Notes under the pieces: model-generated
What the model was told of the DNA's origin: nothing
The model's database searches: none
The model's input: the letters and a program-made list of their open reading frames with translations, nothing else
In this document: piece after piece, positions 11,887 to 22,779 of the stretch
Layout of the letters: each line of letters opens with the position of its first letter
Numbering within the stretch: the stretch's first letter is position 1
Assembly (NCBI GenBank): GCA_963931865.1
Contig: OZ007516.1
Coordinates: forward strand, 7,146,139-7,210,138
Length of the DNA: 64,000 bases
Origin: Axinella damicornis
Taxonomy: Eukaryota; Porifera; Demospongiae; Axinellida; Axinellidae
Reading direction: 5' to 3'
Program-made: the position numbers and the translations under genes

Positions 11887-13010
11887 TGTACCATAGTGCA
11901 TGGGCATTTGAAAGGCACCGCCACAGGACAAATCCCATGTACACTAAGCGGTGCCTTTGAAGCCAGGGTACATCCATGTACCCTAGGGTACATGGAAGCA
12001 GGACACTATAAACAGTGGACCCGAGGACCCGGGACCGGGGACCCGAGGACCCGGGGACCCGGGGACCCGGTCTTCAGCTGTTACGTGAGACAGAAATGCA
12101 ACTACAAGCCAAAACTCACAGTTATATCATTGCCAGGAGTATGCAAGTCAGCTTAGCACAAATTGGAAGATATTTTCAGCATGCATACAGCGTTATCCTC
12201 TAGCTTGTCTTCATCACTTTTCCACTTCAGAATATAATCAGACATTCATTCTCTGGCCCCTCCATTTGCCAAGTCGGGCGAAGTCAGACTCTTGCTCACT
12301 ACACAAGGCTACAAAAAGCACTTGACCTTTGTCATGTATCTATACAAGGTCGCACGAAAGTTTGACGTTGGGCGCCGCACAAATCTTGCTTGCTAGGGGG
12401 GTCTGGGGGCATGCCCCTACCTTCTGAGCTGCTTTCTTCAGAGGTATGTATACATACCTAGCTGTTGATAGATCTCAGTGTATCTGTAACAACATGTCTT
12501 GTTACCGAACGATCGCTTCGGAAAGATCGTGGAACAAGGTTGGTGAGGGCCGTCGACATCCATCGCCGTTGATTATGATATATGATGTTGTTGCACGAGG
12601 TATGCATATACTGTAGTAGACGAGGAGAAAGGAATTTTTTCTTTTAGCCCCCAAAAGTGGACCAGTTCCGACGGCCCTTTGCACTTTGAACGTTAATTCT
12701 GTTATTATGGTTAACAGAAGCTTATAGTAATAACTGTATTAATCTAGCCTGGTTCCCGGCATTACGGCCTGGGAACGAGGCTAAGTATTAATCCAGTTGT
12801 GCAAAGCTGACTTGCATACTCAAGGTAACAACATAACCATGAGCTTGGACTTCTGCATCAGCACAGATTGCTTGCATTTCTGTCTCCTGTAACAGCTGAA
12901 GATCCTTGGGTCCCCGGGTCCTCGGTCCCTGGTTCCCGGGTCCCCGGGTCCTTCGGTCCACTGTATACTCAGGGTACAAATCCCATACACCCTAGCAAGC
13001 CATGGTACAA
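11887..13010. mobile_element. Foldback element (about 1.1 kb) with GGGACCC-rich arms
   Basis: The left arm (about 11940-12160) and the right arm (about 12786-13005) are inverted copies that share CTTCAGCTGTTAC, GTATGCAAGTCAGCTTAGCA and a block of tandem ACCCGGGG units. The outer ends GTACCATAG and CCATGGTAC are roughly complementary. The element interrupts the short repeat family: the uninterrupted form GAACTACAGGCTTTACTCAAC is seen at 5027. A 40-bp Mutator-like mini-element (12745-12784) lies just outside the right arm copy. Confidence 0.65.
12745..12784. mobile_element. 40-bp minimal Mutator-like element with target duplication
   Basis: Two inverted ends (TAGCCTGGTTCCC and GGGAACGAGGCTA) are almost abutting, separated by 13 bases, and GTATTAATC flanks on both sides (12736-12744 and 12785-12793). 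The ends match the family at 8829, 34343 and 46026. It looks like a derivative reduced to little more than its two termini. Confidence 0.7.
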
Positions 13011-13017
13011 CTATTAC

Positions 13018-13957
13018 TTACTCAACTCTTCCCCGCTCTTTCAAGGCTTCTCCACTGTTCAGGTTACGCACTGGTACAGGCATACCGTATAGATGGCCAT
13101 ATAAACTGGAGGGCAAATACATCATGACTGTATATTGCATGCAATCTGCAAGCAGCATTATGAAGTTTCCCTCCAGTTTCCAAAGTGAAATATGCTATGG
13201 AATCTGCCAAGTTTTCAAGGGATAAAATGTTCGCGGATTGGCCTTTGACAAAATTTCATTCTATGTATCAACAATTTGGCTAACCACACTCACTCGCATT
13301 TGAAGCAGGTTGCTGAGTATCCCATTCTTGCTCCACTCTGCTGCTCTACATTGTCTTCTGCTCACTAGTGAACTTGACAAACGAGTATCTTTTGAAGTGG
13401 TAGGCTGCTATTCAGTTTTAGCATGAATCTCACTGCACTTGCATTGGTGATCGAGACTGATGGAACATCCTTCATTAGTGGGCCTTGTCGATCAGATTTG
13501 GCAGTGTACTCTTCAACATTTACCTTCCAAAGTAGTGAAGCACAGACTGCAGGGACATGCCGGATAGAATGGCAATCACCCAAAAAATAGCAACAACAGG
13601 TACAAAGTGCGGACTTGTACACTGTACATGTACTGAGGCCACATGATGGCATCTTTTTCATGTGGTATAAGTTTTCACGAACTAAGACCTTTTTTCATTA
13701 TACACTTATTATTGAAAATAGTGCAGTTGTATACTTAACTATGTATATGTGTACAATGTCATTATGACCAGTGCTCACAATAACATGCTGAAGTAGTTTT
13801 GACAAAATTTCAGGACATAATTATCTCTGACATTCATCACTAATGGTCTGACGTGCATGTTTCTCTACCCATTACAGTTTTTTTTTGCGTCTAAAAATGA
13901 GATACCTATTAAGTTAATACATGCACCTCTCATGCATTAATCATGCATGCATGCATG
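13018..13957. other. Right half of short repeat, then non-coding sequence
   Basis: 13018-13280 matches 5038-5260. The following 650 bases contain a 98-codon minus-strand frame (13365-13661) that I do not recognise and that lacks support from splice sites or repeats. Confidence 0.35.
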
Positions 13958-14173
13958 TCACTTGCAGCGTGATCCTTGAAACAAGAAGTGCGCAGGTTCT
14001 TCGATCCGCCAATAAACGCATTGCTGTAGTTGATCGTGTACCTTGTGTTGAAACTCAATGCACACGGAACACTTCTGCATAGCCACATATTCGCGAGATG
14101 CCTTGTCATACTTCAGCCAAGTAGATGTTATTGTTCTCGGTGAGCCGAGACACCCCGCTTCTTGGGTGGCCAT
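13958..14173 (-). CDS. Unrecognised minus-strand frame with a CxxC motif, possible zinc-finger exon
   Basis: The 71-codon frame starts MATQEAGCLG and has WLKYDKASREYVAMQKCSVC about a third of the way in. A tryptophan-tyrosine stretch followed by a CxxC pair is reminiscent of the N-terminal zinc-binding part of hAT- or BED-type transposase-derived proteins, but no second zinc pair or catalytic part is visible nearby. It may be an exon, a transposase remnant or chance. Confidence 0.25.
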   Translation of the reverse strand: MATQEAGCLGSPRTITSTWLKYDKASREYVAMQKCSVCIEFQHKVHDQLQQCVYWRIEEPAHFLFQGSRCK

Positions 14174-15215
14174 GGAGGATCGCCATCAGAACAAACAGCA
14201 CGCTTTCTTCCTGGGCCAGACATTTTGTCTGCACATGCTCTGTATTGATCGGTCACGTGGAAATTGTCCGATGAATCATGAAAACTGACATAATGTATCT
14301 ACCGAACTGAAAGCTCGCTGAGAAGATACAGATGTTGCGGGTATACACTGGCAAGGTTTGAAAATAGAGGCAGTTTATGGCTGTTCTCTTAATGGATTGG
14401 TGATCCTGAATAGGCTGAAGTGCAAATGCTTACCTGCAGCATGTTTGATTGAAGGTTCTGTGAACTGAGTAGCTTTCAGACCCTGTTTGGCAACCTGCCA
14501 TTCACAGTAACCTGCCATTCACAGTTTACTCAATGTGGTTTTTATCAGTGAAGAAGTTGATTTTTCGTGTTGCCTGCTGTTTCTGGCATAGCTTACAATA
14601 AATGTAGCTACTGATTGGTTTTTCTTGTTGTTTTGCTTCCCCATCAGGCCTAGGGAAGCCCAAGTAACTCCATCTCCACACACTACTTTTGGAACCTTCT
14701 AAAGGCAATAACTGAAACTAAACACTTAAGTTTTTGGTATATCAGCTTGATTTTCTTTGTTGCATTCTTGACCTTTGAACCGAGCAAATTTAGGCTAACT
14801 CAAGCGTGGTGTCAGGTGTACACCTGAGCTCAGATGGGTGCTGACCATGTAGACATAGCAGATGTATGGATTTCAAGCTTGGTGATAATGCAAGTGTTGA
14901 GATTCAGTCACACTATCTCTCTTATCTGAGATCAGATCATTTGCCTCAGAACTCTCCAGAAACACTTGTTGCTATTGTGGACCGTTTTTATGGGAACAAA
15001 TTGGCTGTATCTCAGGAGCGGTGCAATGTATAAGCACGGAACTTGCACCGTTGTGTTGCTGAGTACCTGCACATTCTACTGAATTGCAGCGTTAGAGTGT
15101 ACCTGTGAGTGTCAATGCCAAAATTCCACTCCCTGGTACAGACCTGGAGACCCTGGTCAACATTCGGTGATATTCCCAAGTGCTCGAATCAGCCACGGTG
15201 ACAAAACGTAAACCT
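14174..15215. other. No gene recognised
   Basis: About 1 kb with no supported exon, RNA or repeat boundary. Confidence 0.5.
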
Positions 15216-15224
15216 GCAACAGAG

Positions 15225-16668
15225 TAGTCTATCGAGCTAGACCAATTCTCTCGCTTTCTGGAAGTTGGGGGCGGGACGGAGAGAAAAGCGAGAGAGGGTC
15301 TAGCAGATGTTATTAGTATGCATGAGGTACTGACCAATCAGAATCTACTGAAAGATTTCAGCTAGTAGTGACACGTGCATATTATGCGTTCGCTAAGTAC
15401 CTGTGAACAGCTAGCTAGCTAGCTATGAATTTTTGCTGAGTGGAATTGGCGTTGTTCAAGACTTGGATCGCTGGAATATCAGCTAACCCATCACTTGTTA
15501 CCCGTGCTGCAGAGGAAGGACTACGTCACATGGGCTACGAAAGAATAAAGCCTGAGCTACGCAGAGTTCTCACTGTGGCTTCGGCTCGTTTCGTGTTGCA
15601 AGCGGGCACAGAGGAACTTTTGTAGCTTATGAACAAGCTCTTTCCTGGAGCATTCAAAGCGCTCTTTCTGTTTCGCAGCTTTGAGTATGCTGCCTCGGCA
15701 AGACACACACATGACCTCGGAACACAGTCTTGCAGGTAAATCATCAACAACTGGTCTCAGTTGGGATACAACTCCGTCGGTCCACCTCCTTTCTGCATCC
15801 CCTCCCGTAATCGATAGCGCTCTTTGGGCCGATTACCAGCTTCACATAGCGCACAAACAACAGCCATCTTCACTACGCCATGGGCTCCTATCCTCGAGGC
15901 ACTACGATCAATTTCTATCACGTGGCGATACTGCGGTTCAATTAATGTGCACTGCTAAGTAGTTCTACGTCAGCACCTCATGTATACTAATAACATCTGC
16001 TAGACCTCTCTCGCTTTTCTCTCCGCCAAGCACTGTATATCGGGTAATTTTTGTGTTGAAAATCTTTCGTGTGACAATTATTCATGTTGATAAATTTTCG
16101 CAAACCACAGTGATCGAAGCGATTTTTTTTACGATTCAAACTGTGCTGTACTTGCCGTTCTTTCACTAGCACGCCGACCCAGCTTCTTCGGGAAAACTCG
16201 AGCTGCTGCGCACCCACGATGGTCGTGACAAATGCAAGTACTTGCCTATTCCGGTCCGCTCCTCCGCACCGGCACCGTGTGCTCGATGTGCTGCTCCCGC
16301 ATCTTGAACCTCTCCGTCCACTTGAGCGATACTTTGAGAAGGTATTTCCGTCTTGAGTCAGGCTGGAAGTCCATTGTTGAAACTTGAAAGCAGTGAAACA
16401 ACTACAGAGCCGTGGATTGCACAGCGCAGTAATGTACACATACGTGTTCGTTACCGTAATTTATCCGCTTTCCTCAGTATTCGTAAATTATTTCGTGTGA
16501 TAAATTTTCACGTTTAGTGGCATTCACGAAAATATTTTAACAACGAAAATTTCCTGACTACGTCAGCACCTCATGCATACTAATAACATCTGCTAGACCT
16601 CTCGCTTTTCTCTCCGCCCCGCCCCCAACTTCCGGAAAGCAAGAGAATTGGTCTAGCTCGATAGACTA
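15225..16668. mobile_element. Mutator-like element (1444 bp) with another MITE nested inside
   Basis: Inverted ends TAGTCTATCGAGCTAGACCA extend about 110 bases on each side (15225-15332 and 16560-16668). Flanks GCAACAGAG and GGAACAGAG form a 9-bp target duplication with one mismatch. Inside, 15440-15960 holds two short plus-strand frames of unknown origin that might be captured host sequence. At 16030-16560 a second MITE of the M2 type is inserted, and about 60 bases of the outer element (GTCAGCACCTCATG... to CTCTCCGCC) are present on both sides of it (15968-16026 and 16563-16618). Confidence 0.8.
16030..16560. mobile_element. M2-type MITE nested in the Mutator-like element
   Basis: The ends CTGTATATCGGGTAATTTTTG and AACGAAAATTTCC resemble the M2 terminus at 5267, and both ends are followed by TTCGTGTGA/TTTTCACG motifs. 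The minus strand carries a 150-codon frame (15987-16439) that overlaps the boundary and is not conserved with other copies, so I do not treat it as a gene. Confidence 0.6.
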
Positions 16669-16677
16669 GGAACAGAG

Positions 16678-17754
16678 GGATCATGAGGCTTCCCGAAAGT
16701 GTAGAGAAAGTTCCTTCAGAGAAGAAGTATAGGGAGCGTCATCCAATAAATACATTAATTTTTCTGATCATACCTTCGTCCAAAACTGAGCTTTGGCTGG
16801 CTGTAGTTCAAGAACCAAGCAACAGAGAATCACCAAACTTTCAACTCAAAGTACGATGGGTCCATAGTGTTGACTGAAGGTCCCGCCCACTTCCGGTAAT
16901 ATATGCTTTCGGCGCTAACACATCCAATTATACATGTCCGATTATCAATGGCTTACTGTACTTAGCTATGTATTGGATAGATCTTGATTCTCCTATGTAG
17001 GCGCTCTGTGGGACCCATCAATATGAATAAGTTGAGAACAGTTGCAAGCTTGATAATACTCGTTTTCTTAGAGGAACAGACCCAAAAGTGAACATTACAA
17101 TGCAAGCGATGTTGTTTCGCATGTGAAATAGCTCCACAACTGCTGTAATTGGTAAGCTACACCTGTCAAAAGATTTTGGTGAGAAAGAAGAAGATGAAAC
17201 CTTTAATCAATCTCATTCTTGACACATGCATACTCTAAAGTCTATGAGTATTTTACTAGACAGCTGGGTGTGCAGCCTTGGTTTGAGGTTATATGGCCAG
17301 ACTGTCATGTATGTGTCCAGGATCTCTAGCTGGTATGAACCACTATAGACTCGTTTCTGCAACTCAAAATATGGGTATGAAGTTATCTGGGAGAACTACT
17401 TCACAATCACCATGGTCACGGCAGGCAGGTTCCTAACAGCTTGGACACTCTGCCGAGATTGACATGGTATTAGGCTAAACTGGACCTTAGAATAGCTGGT
17501 TCATGGAATGGAATGTGGAGGGCATCAGAACAACCAACTACCGTGTCATGTGTTGCCATCTTTGGAACTTCTCACACTATCAGCTCATGTATGATCTCCA
17601 TCCCATCTCTGTCCTCCCCTTTTCCTTCTTCAGGAATTTCCCTGTCAGTAACAAAGTTGGTATCTGCACCTCCGTCAAGTAAGTTGAGCTCCTCAGTGTG
17701 TTCACTGGCAGTCAAAAGGTTATTGTAGTGCAGCAGACTCTGTTCTTAACAGGG
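16678..17754. other. Non-coding, distantly related to F-gene intron 3
   Basis: 17170-17300 and 17560-17710 match, at low identity, the intron sequence of F1 at 37625-37740 and 38340-38480 (for example GTGCAGCCTTGGTTTGA). No exon is recognisable. It indicates an older, decayed duplicate of the F/D gene unit. Confidence 0.4.
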
Positions 17755-17862
17755 TAGCTGTGCTGTAGTTCCATTTCGCAGCAACAGAATTTGTATAACT
17801 GGAGCTTGAGGAGAGCTGCACTGTAATGAAGCCTGATTGAACCCGGAGTAGAACCGGAATCG
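17755..17862. repeat. Short interspersed repeat copy
   Basis: Contains GGAGCTTGAGGAGAGCTGCA and the preceding TAACAGGGTAGCTGTGCTGTA stretch found before other copies (11745, 38510, 58460). Confidence 0.6.
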
Positions 17863-17999
17863 TCCCAAGAAAACTCCCTTGCAGTGTAGATAGTGCATGT
17901 GAACTGCTCAGCAGATGAGTAGTGTTACTGTTGAACCCATATGGCAGGATTGGGTTACCAGTCAGCAGCGAATAGCCAGAGGAAGTTGACAGTGGAGGG

Positions 18000-18072
18000 A
18001 TGGCTGGTGGCCAAGTGGTTAAAGCATTCGACTGCTAATCGAAAGGTTGCTGGTTCAAATCCCACCATTGCC
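18000..18072 (+). tRNA. tRNA-Ser(GCT)-like sequence, probably a pseudogene or SINE head
   Basis: It has a recognisable A box (TGGCCAAGTGG), an anticodon stem TCGA / TCGA around loop CTGCTAA (anticodon GCT), and a B box (GGTTCAAATCC). The ends ATGGC and GCCAT pair, but the acceptor and T stems have mismatches. Serine tRNAs normally have a long variable arm; here only about five bases separate the anticodon arm from the T arm. No CCA or terminator T-run follows closely. A decayed gene or the head of a tRNA-derived SINE is more likely than a functional tRNA. Confidence 0.45.
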
Positions 18073-18127
18073 ATAGGAGATTTTCTTTCTCTCCTAGGAG
18101 TCAGACTCAGTAATAAATGACTAGCTA

Positions 18128-18849
18128 CCGTATAAAAATTCGGCATCCCTAATTATTCGGCACCCCTTCACGCAATTGCGCAAATGGGAAAAATTCGGCA
18201 AGGGAATTCCCAAATATTTCGCAATTTAATCTCTAATTGTAATACGTTTTCGGCAGCTTGCCGTCCTGTCCGAGAGGCTTATACAAGCCAGTCAAGGAGA
18301 GAGATCGGTGAGTTCGGTGCGGTGAAAGCTCCACCAATGCACGCGCACACGAGCCCCTGGAAGTCAACCGATCGTAGCTAGCTACGTGCCACGTTGACCA
18401 GTTCGTCCTATTGGTGAAAGCCCTGCGCTGAAGTACACTCGCAAACCTTCGAGTCTTGCCCTGACCCTGAGAGTCAACACAGATGAACACAGAACGACAC
18501 GGGGTGAGTACCAGGGGGTATCGATCGCACGGTAACAGCCTGCGGCACAGTTCGAGATCGTTCGCTTTGTACACCGACAATTCGGGCCGACGCAGGTGCT
18601 AGTCGAAAGTATGGAGTGTCACCGTCTGTACCAAGAGGAAAGAGTACGTACCTCGCTCTGCCGGTCTAGCTGCTCATCTTGAGACTTGAATCTCGAGTGG
18701 AAAAAAACTACCGACCGACTGCGGGTAGCACTTCTAATTATTCGGCACTTCTGCATTTTGGTACAAATTTTGCGATTTTACTTCTAATTATTTCGGCAAA
18801 GCTTATGAATAATTAATAAAAACCTGCCGAATTTTTAGAAGATATACGG
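18128..18849. mobile_element. MITE M3 (722 bp), TA target duplication
   Basis: Ends CCGTATAAAAATTCGGCA and the matching complement TGCCGAATTTTTAGAAGATATACGG (with a short insertion) are flanked by TA. Repeated AATTATTCGGCA motifs sit near both ends. The interior has one 115-codon minus-strand frame of no recognised family. Confidence 0.8.
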
Positions 18850-18940
18850 TAGGTGTTTTCTTTCAGGCGTTTTCACCTGAATTAGTTCACACCGCATCCT
18901 TCGGAGATGTAGAAAGATGAAACCTGGTGGTCATCTGTTA

Positions 18941-19234
18941 CCGTAGTCTCGCGTTATTAGGCGCATCTCACTTATAGGCGCATATTCGCTGTTAGGCGCA
19001 TGTTCAACTCTTGTCCCAGGTACTCGCTGTTAAGCGCTGCAGTTTTTCTTCCAGAAACTCAGCCATTTTCGATCCTACGGAGTGGAAAAAGCTATAATTC
19101 TAATTGAAGCGCACTTCCTATTCGAGGAATGTCATTATAAAAATATTCGTTATTAGGCGCATCTCGCTTATAGGGGAGCATATCTCCTTCCTGTGGAGTT
19201 ATAGGCGCATGCGCCTAATAACGCGCGACTACGG
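18941..19234. mobile_element. MITE M1 (294 bp), copy 2, inserted in family A
   Basis: Ends CCGTAGTCTCGCGTTATTAG and its complement are flanked by TA. Its orientation is opposite to the copy at 7870. The same site is empty at about 2411 (CATCTGTTATACACTCC), although a few extra bases (TCAGTTATTAACTCCTGG) are present on the right side here. Confidence 0.9.
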
Positions 19235-19285
19235 TATATCAGTTATTAACTCCTGGTTATATTTATATTACACTCCTTCCCTCCA

Positions 19286-19350
19286 CACACGCACACGCAC
19301 ATACACACACGCACACACACGCACACACACACACGCACACGCACACACAC

Positions 19351-19398
<48 letters not shown>
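19286..19398. repeat. CA microsatellite
   Basis: Dinucleotide repeat with CG interruptions, at the same relative place as the one at 2443-2612 in the other family A copy. Confidence 0.95.
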
Positions 19399-19399
<1 letters not shown>

Positions 19400-20360
19400 A
19401 CACACAACACTCCAGGACATCCATCCACAACCCGCACTTCCTCGCCAGATAAGAGCAAGCTACAAGAGGGCGTAGTCTCAAGTGAACTTAGCCGCAAGCT
19501 CCAACCACAGCTACAAGCAATTCAGGGGCCTACACAGAAGAAAGGGGTATATAAAGACTATATAAGCATATGTAGCAGTTTGGAGTTGCTTTCACCCTGC
19601 ACCTTTGTCCTCATATGGGGCTAACTTAGTGATTGTTATAAAAGCCCGCTTTCAGTACCATGGCCATGCAATAAATACCATCCAATAATTCACCCCTACT
19701 CTAGAGGTGCATATGTCCAGACTGCCCAAACAGGGACCGGGACGTTCCTCTGTGGACTGGGCACCATTATAGTTGCCACGAAGGGGCGACAGAGGAGCAG
19801 AAAGCAGAACATAATGCATTCTGTGAGGCATGTGCTTGGGGGATCACAAAGTCACTCGTATGCCCAGTACATGGCGAGTCAGTTCTTCCTGAAGCAATTG
19901 GATGTGCACCCCAAAGGGTTTACACAGAGCAGAGTGACACACAGGGTGAGTCTTTGTGAGTGCCTATATCCTCTTTGATTGAGACCACCATAATATTATG
20001 TATACATAGCTCCTGAGCTACATTTACATGGTTACCAGAAAGTTTAGTTGACCTGGTTTCTGCATGCAGTTATTCAGAATCCAAAATAACGCTTGCCCTT
20101 ATTCAGCTGCATTACAGTTGCTTAGCAATAACAAAGTGTAATCCAAATTTGTATGACAATTGTGAGGAGCTTCTGTACATCAGTATCTAGCCCCTCTAAG
20201 TTGCAGAACCATGTCCTACGAGTCTTTAGCATGGCGGTACCATTGTGTGACAAAAACAGTGGAAACGTTGTGAACCACTAGCCTCACACAGTCAGTGCTT
20301 TCCACTCTGGTTCTGCTCTGGGTTCTACTCCATTTCCAATCAGTCTCTGTCCCAGCTCTA

Positions 20361-21149
20361 TACCAGCAGTACTTTGTGTGAGCTGTTTGTTCAAAGTTTT
20401 CACGTGTACAGAAGTTCATAACGTACTTGGCAGAAAGCAGAGTCTGCAACTAGCTCCACAAGTGGAATTTCCCGGCCACTACTCTTTCTCGCAATCAGCA
20501 TAGTGTTCCATAGTGGACTACATTGGACCGTACATTGTACTAGGGTCAAAAATATTTTCACCCAAAATTCTAGGGGATTTAGTGATGGCCTGTCACATTC
20601 CATGCACCTCACAAAAAACCTAAGGAACAAGAGGAAATGCCATTAACCAGCCTCAGTCCCATCCCATTTGCATACCATTTCAGTTTCGATACCATTTCAG
20701 TTTTGATAAGTATTACGTAGTATAGATTCCCACTTTGTCAACTTCTCGCTTCGTCAATTCCCACTTGGTCAATGTTGACGAAGTGGGAATTGACAAAGTG
20801 AGAAGTTGACAAAGTGGGAATTGATGAAGTGAAATTGACGAAATGGGAATCGACCAAATGGGAATTGACCAAATGGGAATAAACCAAAATGGCGTCGTGT
20901 GAGAAACTTTTCCGTTTTATTTCCACTGAGGTATACCAGTGGGTTCCACATTATGGAAGATCAAGTGGACACGTGAATGAGTGACTTATGTGCCCACTGC
21001 AAATCCAAGGCTCATGTGAAAAGTTTCTCATGTTTGCATAATAATATTATAGCTCTCTTAGGTTGCAAAGTTGCGATCTTTCCAGCTTATCATCAGTTCT
21101 ATTGTGTTCATGACACATGGTGTGCTAAATGTATTGTTCTTTTCCTCAG
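20361..21149. other. Region upstream of D2 with a long hairpin
   Basis: Bases 20361-20720 show nothing recognisable. Bases 20728-20819 form a 45-bp-arm hairpin (separate entry). Bases 20940-21149 match the intron before the repeat exon of D1 and F (TGGTGTGCTAAATGTATTG and the CTTTTCCTCAG acceptor). Confidence 0.5.
20728..20819. repeat. Near-perfect hairpin built of GTGGGAATTGAC units
   Basis: Arms 20728-20772 and 20775-20819 are complementary with three mismatches and a two-base loop. The right arm continues as a tandem array of GAAATTGACGAAATGGGAAT-like units to about 20885. Confidence 0.85.
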
Positions 21150-22779
21150 AAGCAGATGCTAGTGTAGAGCCCCAGCTCCCATCCGCTCCAACTGACCCCC
21201 TCCCACCCACTCCAATGGACTCCCTCCCACCGGCCAAAGAAGATTTTCTTTGCAACATGTTGGCCACTGTCCCACAACAATACCTGGTGGATGCACCTAC
21301 AAGCACTGATGACCTGAAGAAGATTGCAGCATCACTGATCAGCTGGAAGAGAGCTTGTGCAGGGCTCGGGATCTCTGAAGATGAGGAAGAGGAGATTGCG
21401 AGAGAAAACGCCAGCCTGAACTCGCAAAGGTGACATATTTTTATGTGTAACTTGCTGTGAAGGGGTATCGATACCCATGCAGTGCAGGGCTGGCGGCCGC
21501 CGGACCAATAATATGCTCAGTCTGGCTAGGTTTGGCAGCAAGTTGTTTAATCTTGCAGTTTCATCCCAAGATTGTGCCAGAAACGATCTCAGAAGGTGTA
21601 AAATTGGGGGAGGGTCCCCCAACCCCCCCCCCCCCCCCCCCCCCATGTGGCGCGCTGCACGCGCCATTGCGCCGCCACGTTTTCACCTCTCAAAGCGATC
21701 TCCACCTGACCAAACAAAAATTGCTTCCTACGGGCCTGCAGTGATGATATCAACTATTCACGTTTACCCTAAAAGGGTGTTGTTTCACCCTGGAGCCTTT
21801 CAAATTGTTGTGAGTGTGGTTCTTGAAACTGGATGAACCACTGGATGATCCCCTTATAATGATGTAAGTACTGTACTTATGCCTGCATACAACTGGGATT
21901 GGACATTGAACTAGGAGCTAGGGCTTGTGTTTCTACTACATAGCTAGCGTACGTATCAGTCACAAGGTCATGCATGGCATGTATTTTGGCAAGGTCACAA
22001 TAGCAGGCTGTGTGGTTGCACTGCGACAGCTTTTTGGATTGAAGTGACTGCTGCTGTCTTAGCCATGAGTTTGAGAGTAATGATGTGTCATGTGTTACAC
22101 TCCTATAGCAGGGAATAAACAATCCAATGTTTGAGCACTCTGGGTATTAATGCACATGACTAGTCATACGTATGATTATTGACTGCTGAGATCCACTGAT
22201 AATTCTACATAATGTATGAAACCACGTTGGTGGTGGAGTTATGAGCATGTCTGTCTTCCCACTGATGACCGTTGCTTGCTTCAACCATTGTAGGTAATGT
22301 GTGATGTCACGTGCTGTAATTTTTGCGGTAGATCCGCGTTTTTCATGAGTATAGATGATGAACAGAATTTTGGGCTATTTCGAAACTTGTACCTGCAAAC
22401 TATATGGTATGTGCATGTTAGTTACCCAACCAGGGGCATACCCAAATCTATGGATATTGAGCTAGCCATTTCAAGGTGACTTGGCCAACATTAACTTCTA
22501 CACGTATGCTATTGGGTCGGATGCTGAAATTTTACACTAGTGGCTGGAGGACCATCTTTCCTGATGTCAGTACAGGGAGATTATCAAGACCATAGCATCT
22601 AGTAATGTTACTGCTTCACATTTCCATTTGCACTAGGTTGGCCACCCTGAGGAAATGGAGATCAAAACACGAGCAACATGCCACCTATAGAAACCTTGCC
22701 AGGTGTTTCCTCAGAGCTGACATGCCACTGATGGTCAGTGAAGTGTGCAAGACTTTGGGAGCAACTACCTCTACTGCAG
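21150..22779 (+). CDS. D2: Death-domain gene, two exons; may be the 5' part of G1
   Basis: Exon a (21150-21429) follows CTTTTCCTCAG and reads EADASVEPQLP, two short PTPMDSLP-type units, then EDFLCNMLATVPQQ and the first half of a Death domain (SWKRACAGLGISEDEEEE), ending CTCGCAAAG before GTGACA in phase 2. Exon b (22637-22779) starts in the matching phase with LATLRKWRSK and supplies the second half (YRNLARCFLRADMPLMVSEV), ending in phase 1. Its donor phase fits the phase-1 acceptor of the linker exon at 26871, so D2 and G1 may be one Death domain-protease gene with a 4 kb intron holding gene E on the other strand. The parallel arrangement in G2 supports this. First exon not found; Death domains act as adaptors for similar domains in the cytoplasm. 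Confidence 0.75.
21430..22636. other. D2 intron; poly-C tract at 21623-21644
   Basis: No exon. Contains a C run preceded by GGGGGAGGGTCCCCC. The second half is an older relative of 8520-8640 in the D1 intron (GGGAATAAA...GAGCACTCTG). Confidence 0.5.

Larger units (their letters stand above)
18905..20360. repeat. Dispersed repeat 'family A', copy 2
   Basis: Second copy of the 2281-3600 repeat. It contains an M1 MITE inserted at the TCTGTTA site and its own CA microsatellite. The downstream part matches copy 1 with scattered substitutions and ends in the reversed short interspersed repeat. Confidence 0.6.

Noticed and set aside
15440..15962. Plus-strand frames inside the Mutator-like element that briefly suggested a helicase or RecQ fragment
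   Set aside because: No Walker or DEAD-type motif could be placed; left as unknown captured sequence.
16030..16439. 150-codon minus-strand frame in the nested MITE
   Set aside because: Crosses the MITE boundary and is not present in the related M2 copy.
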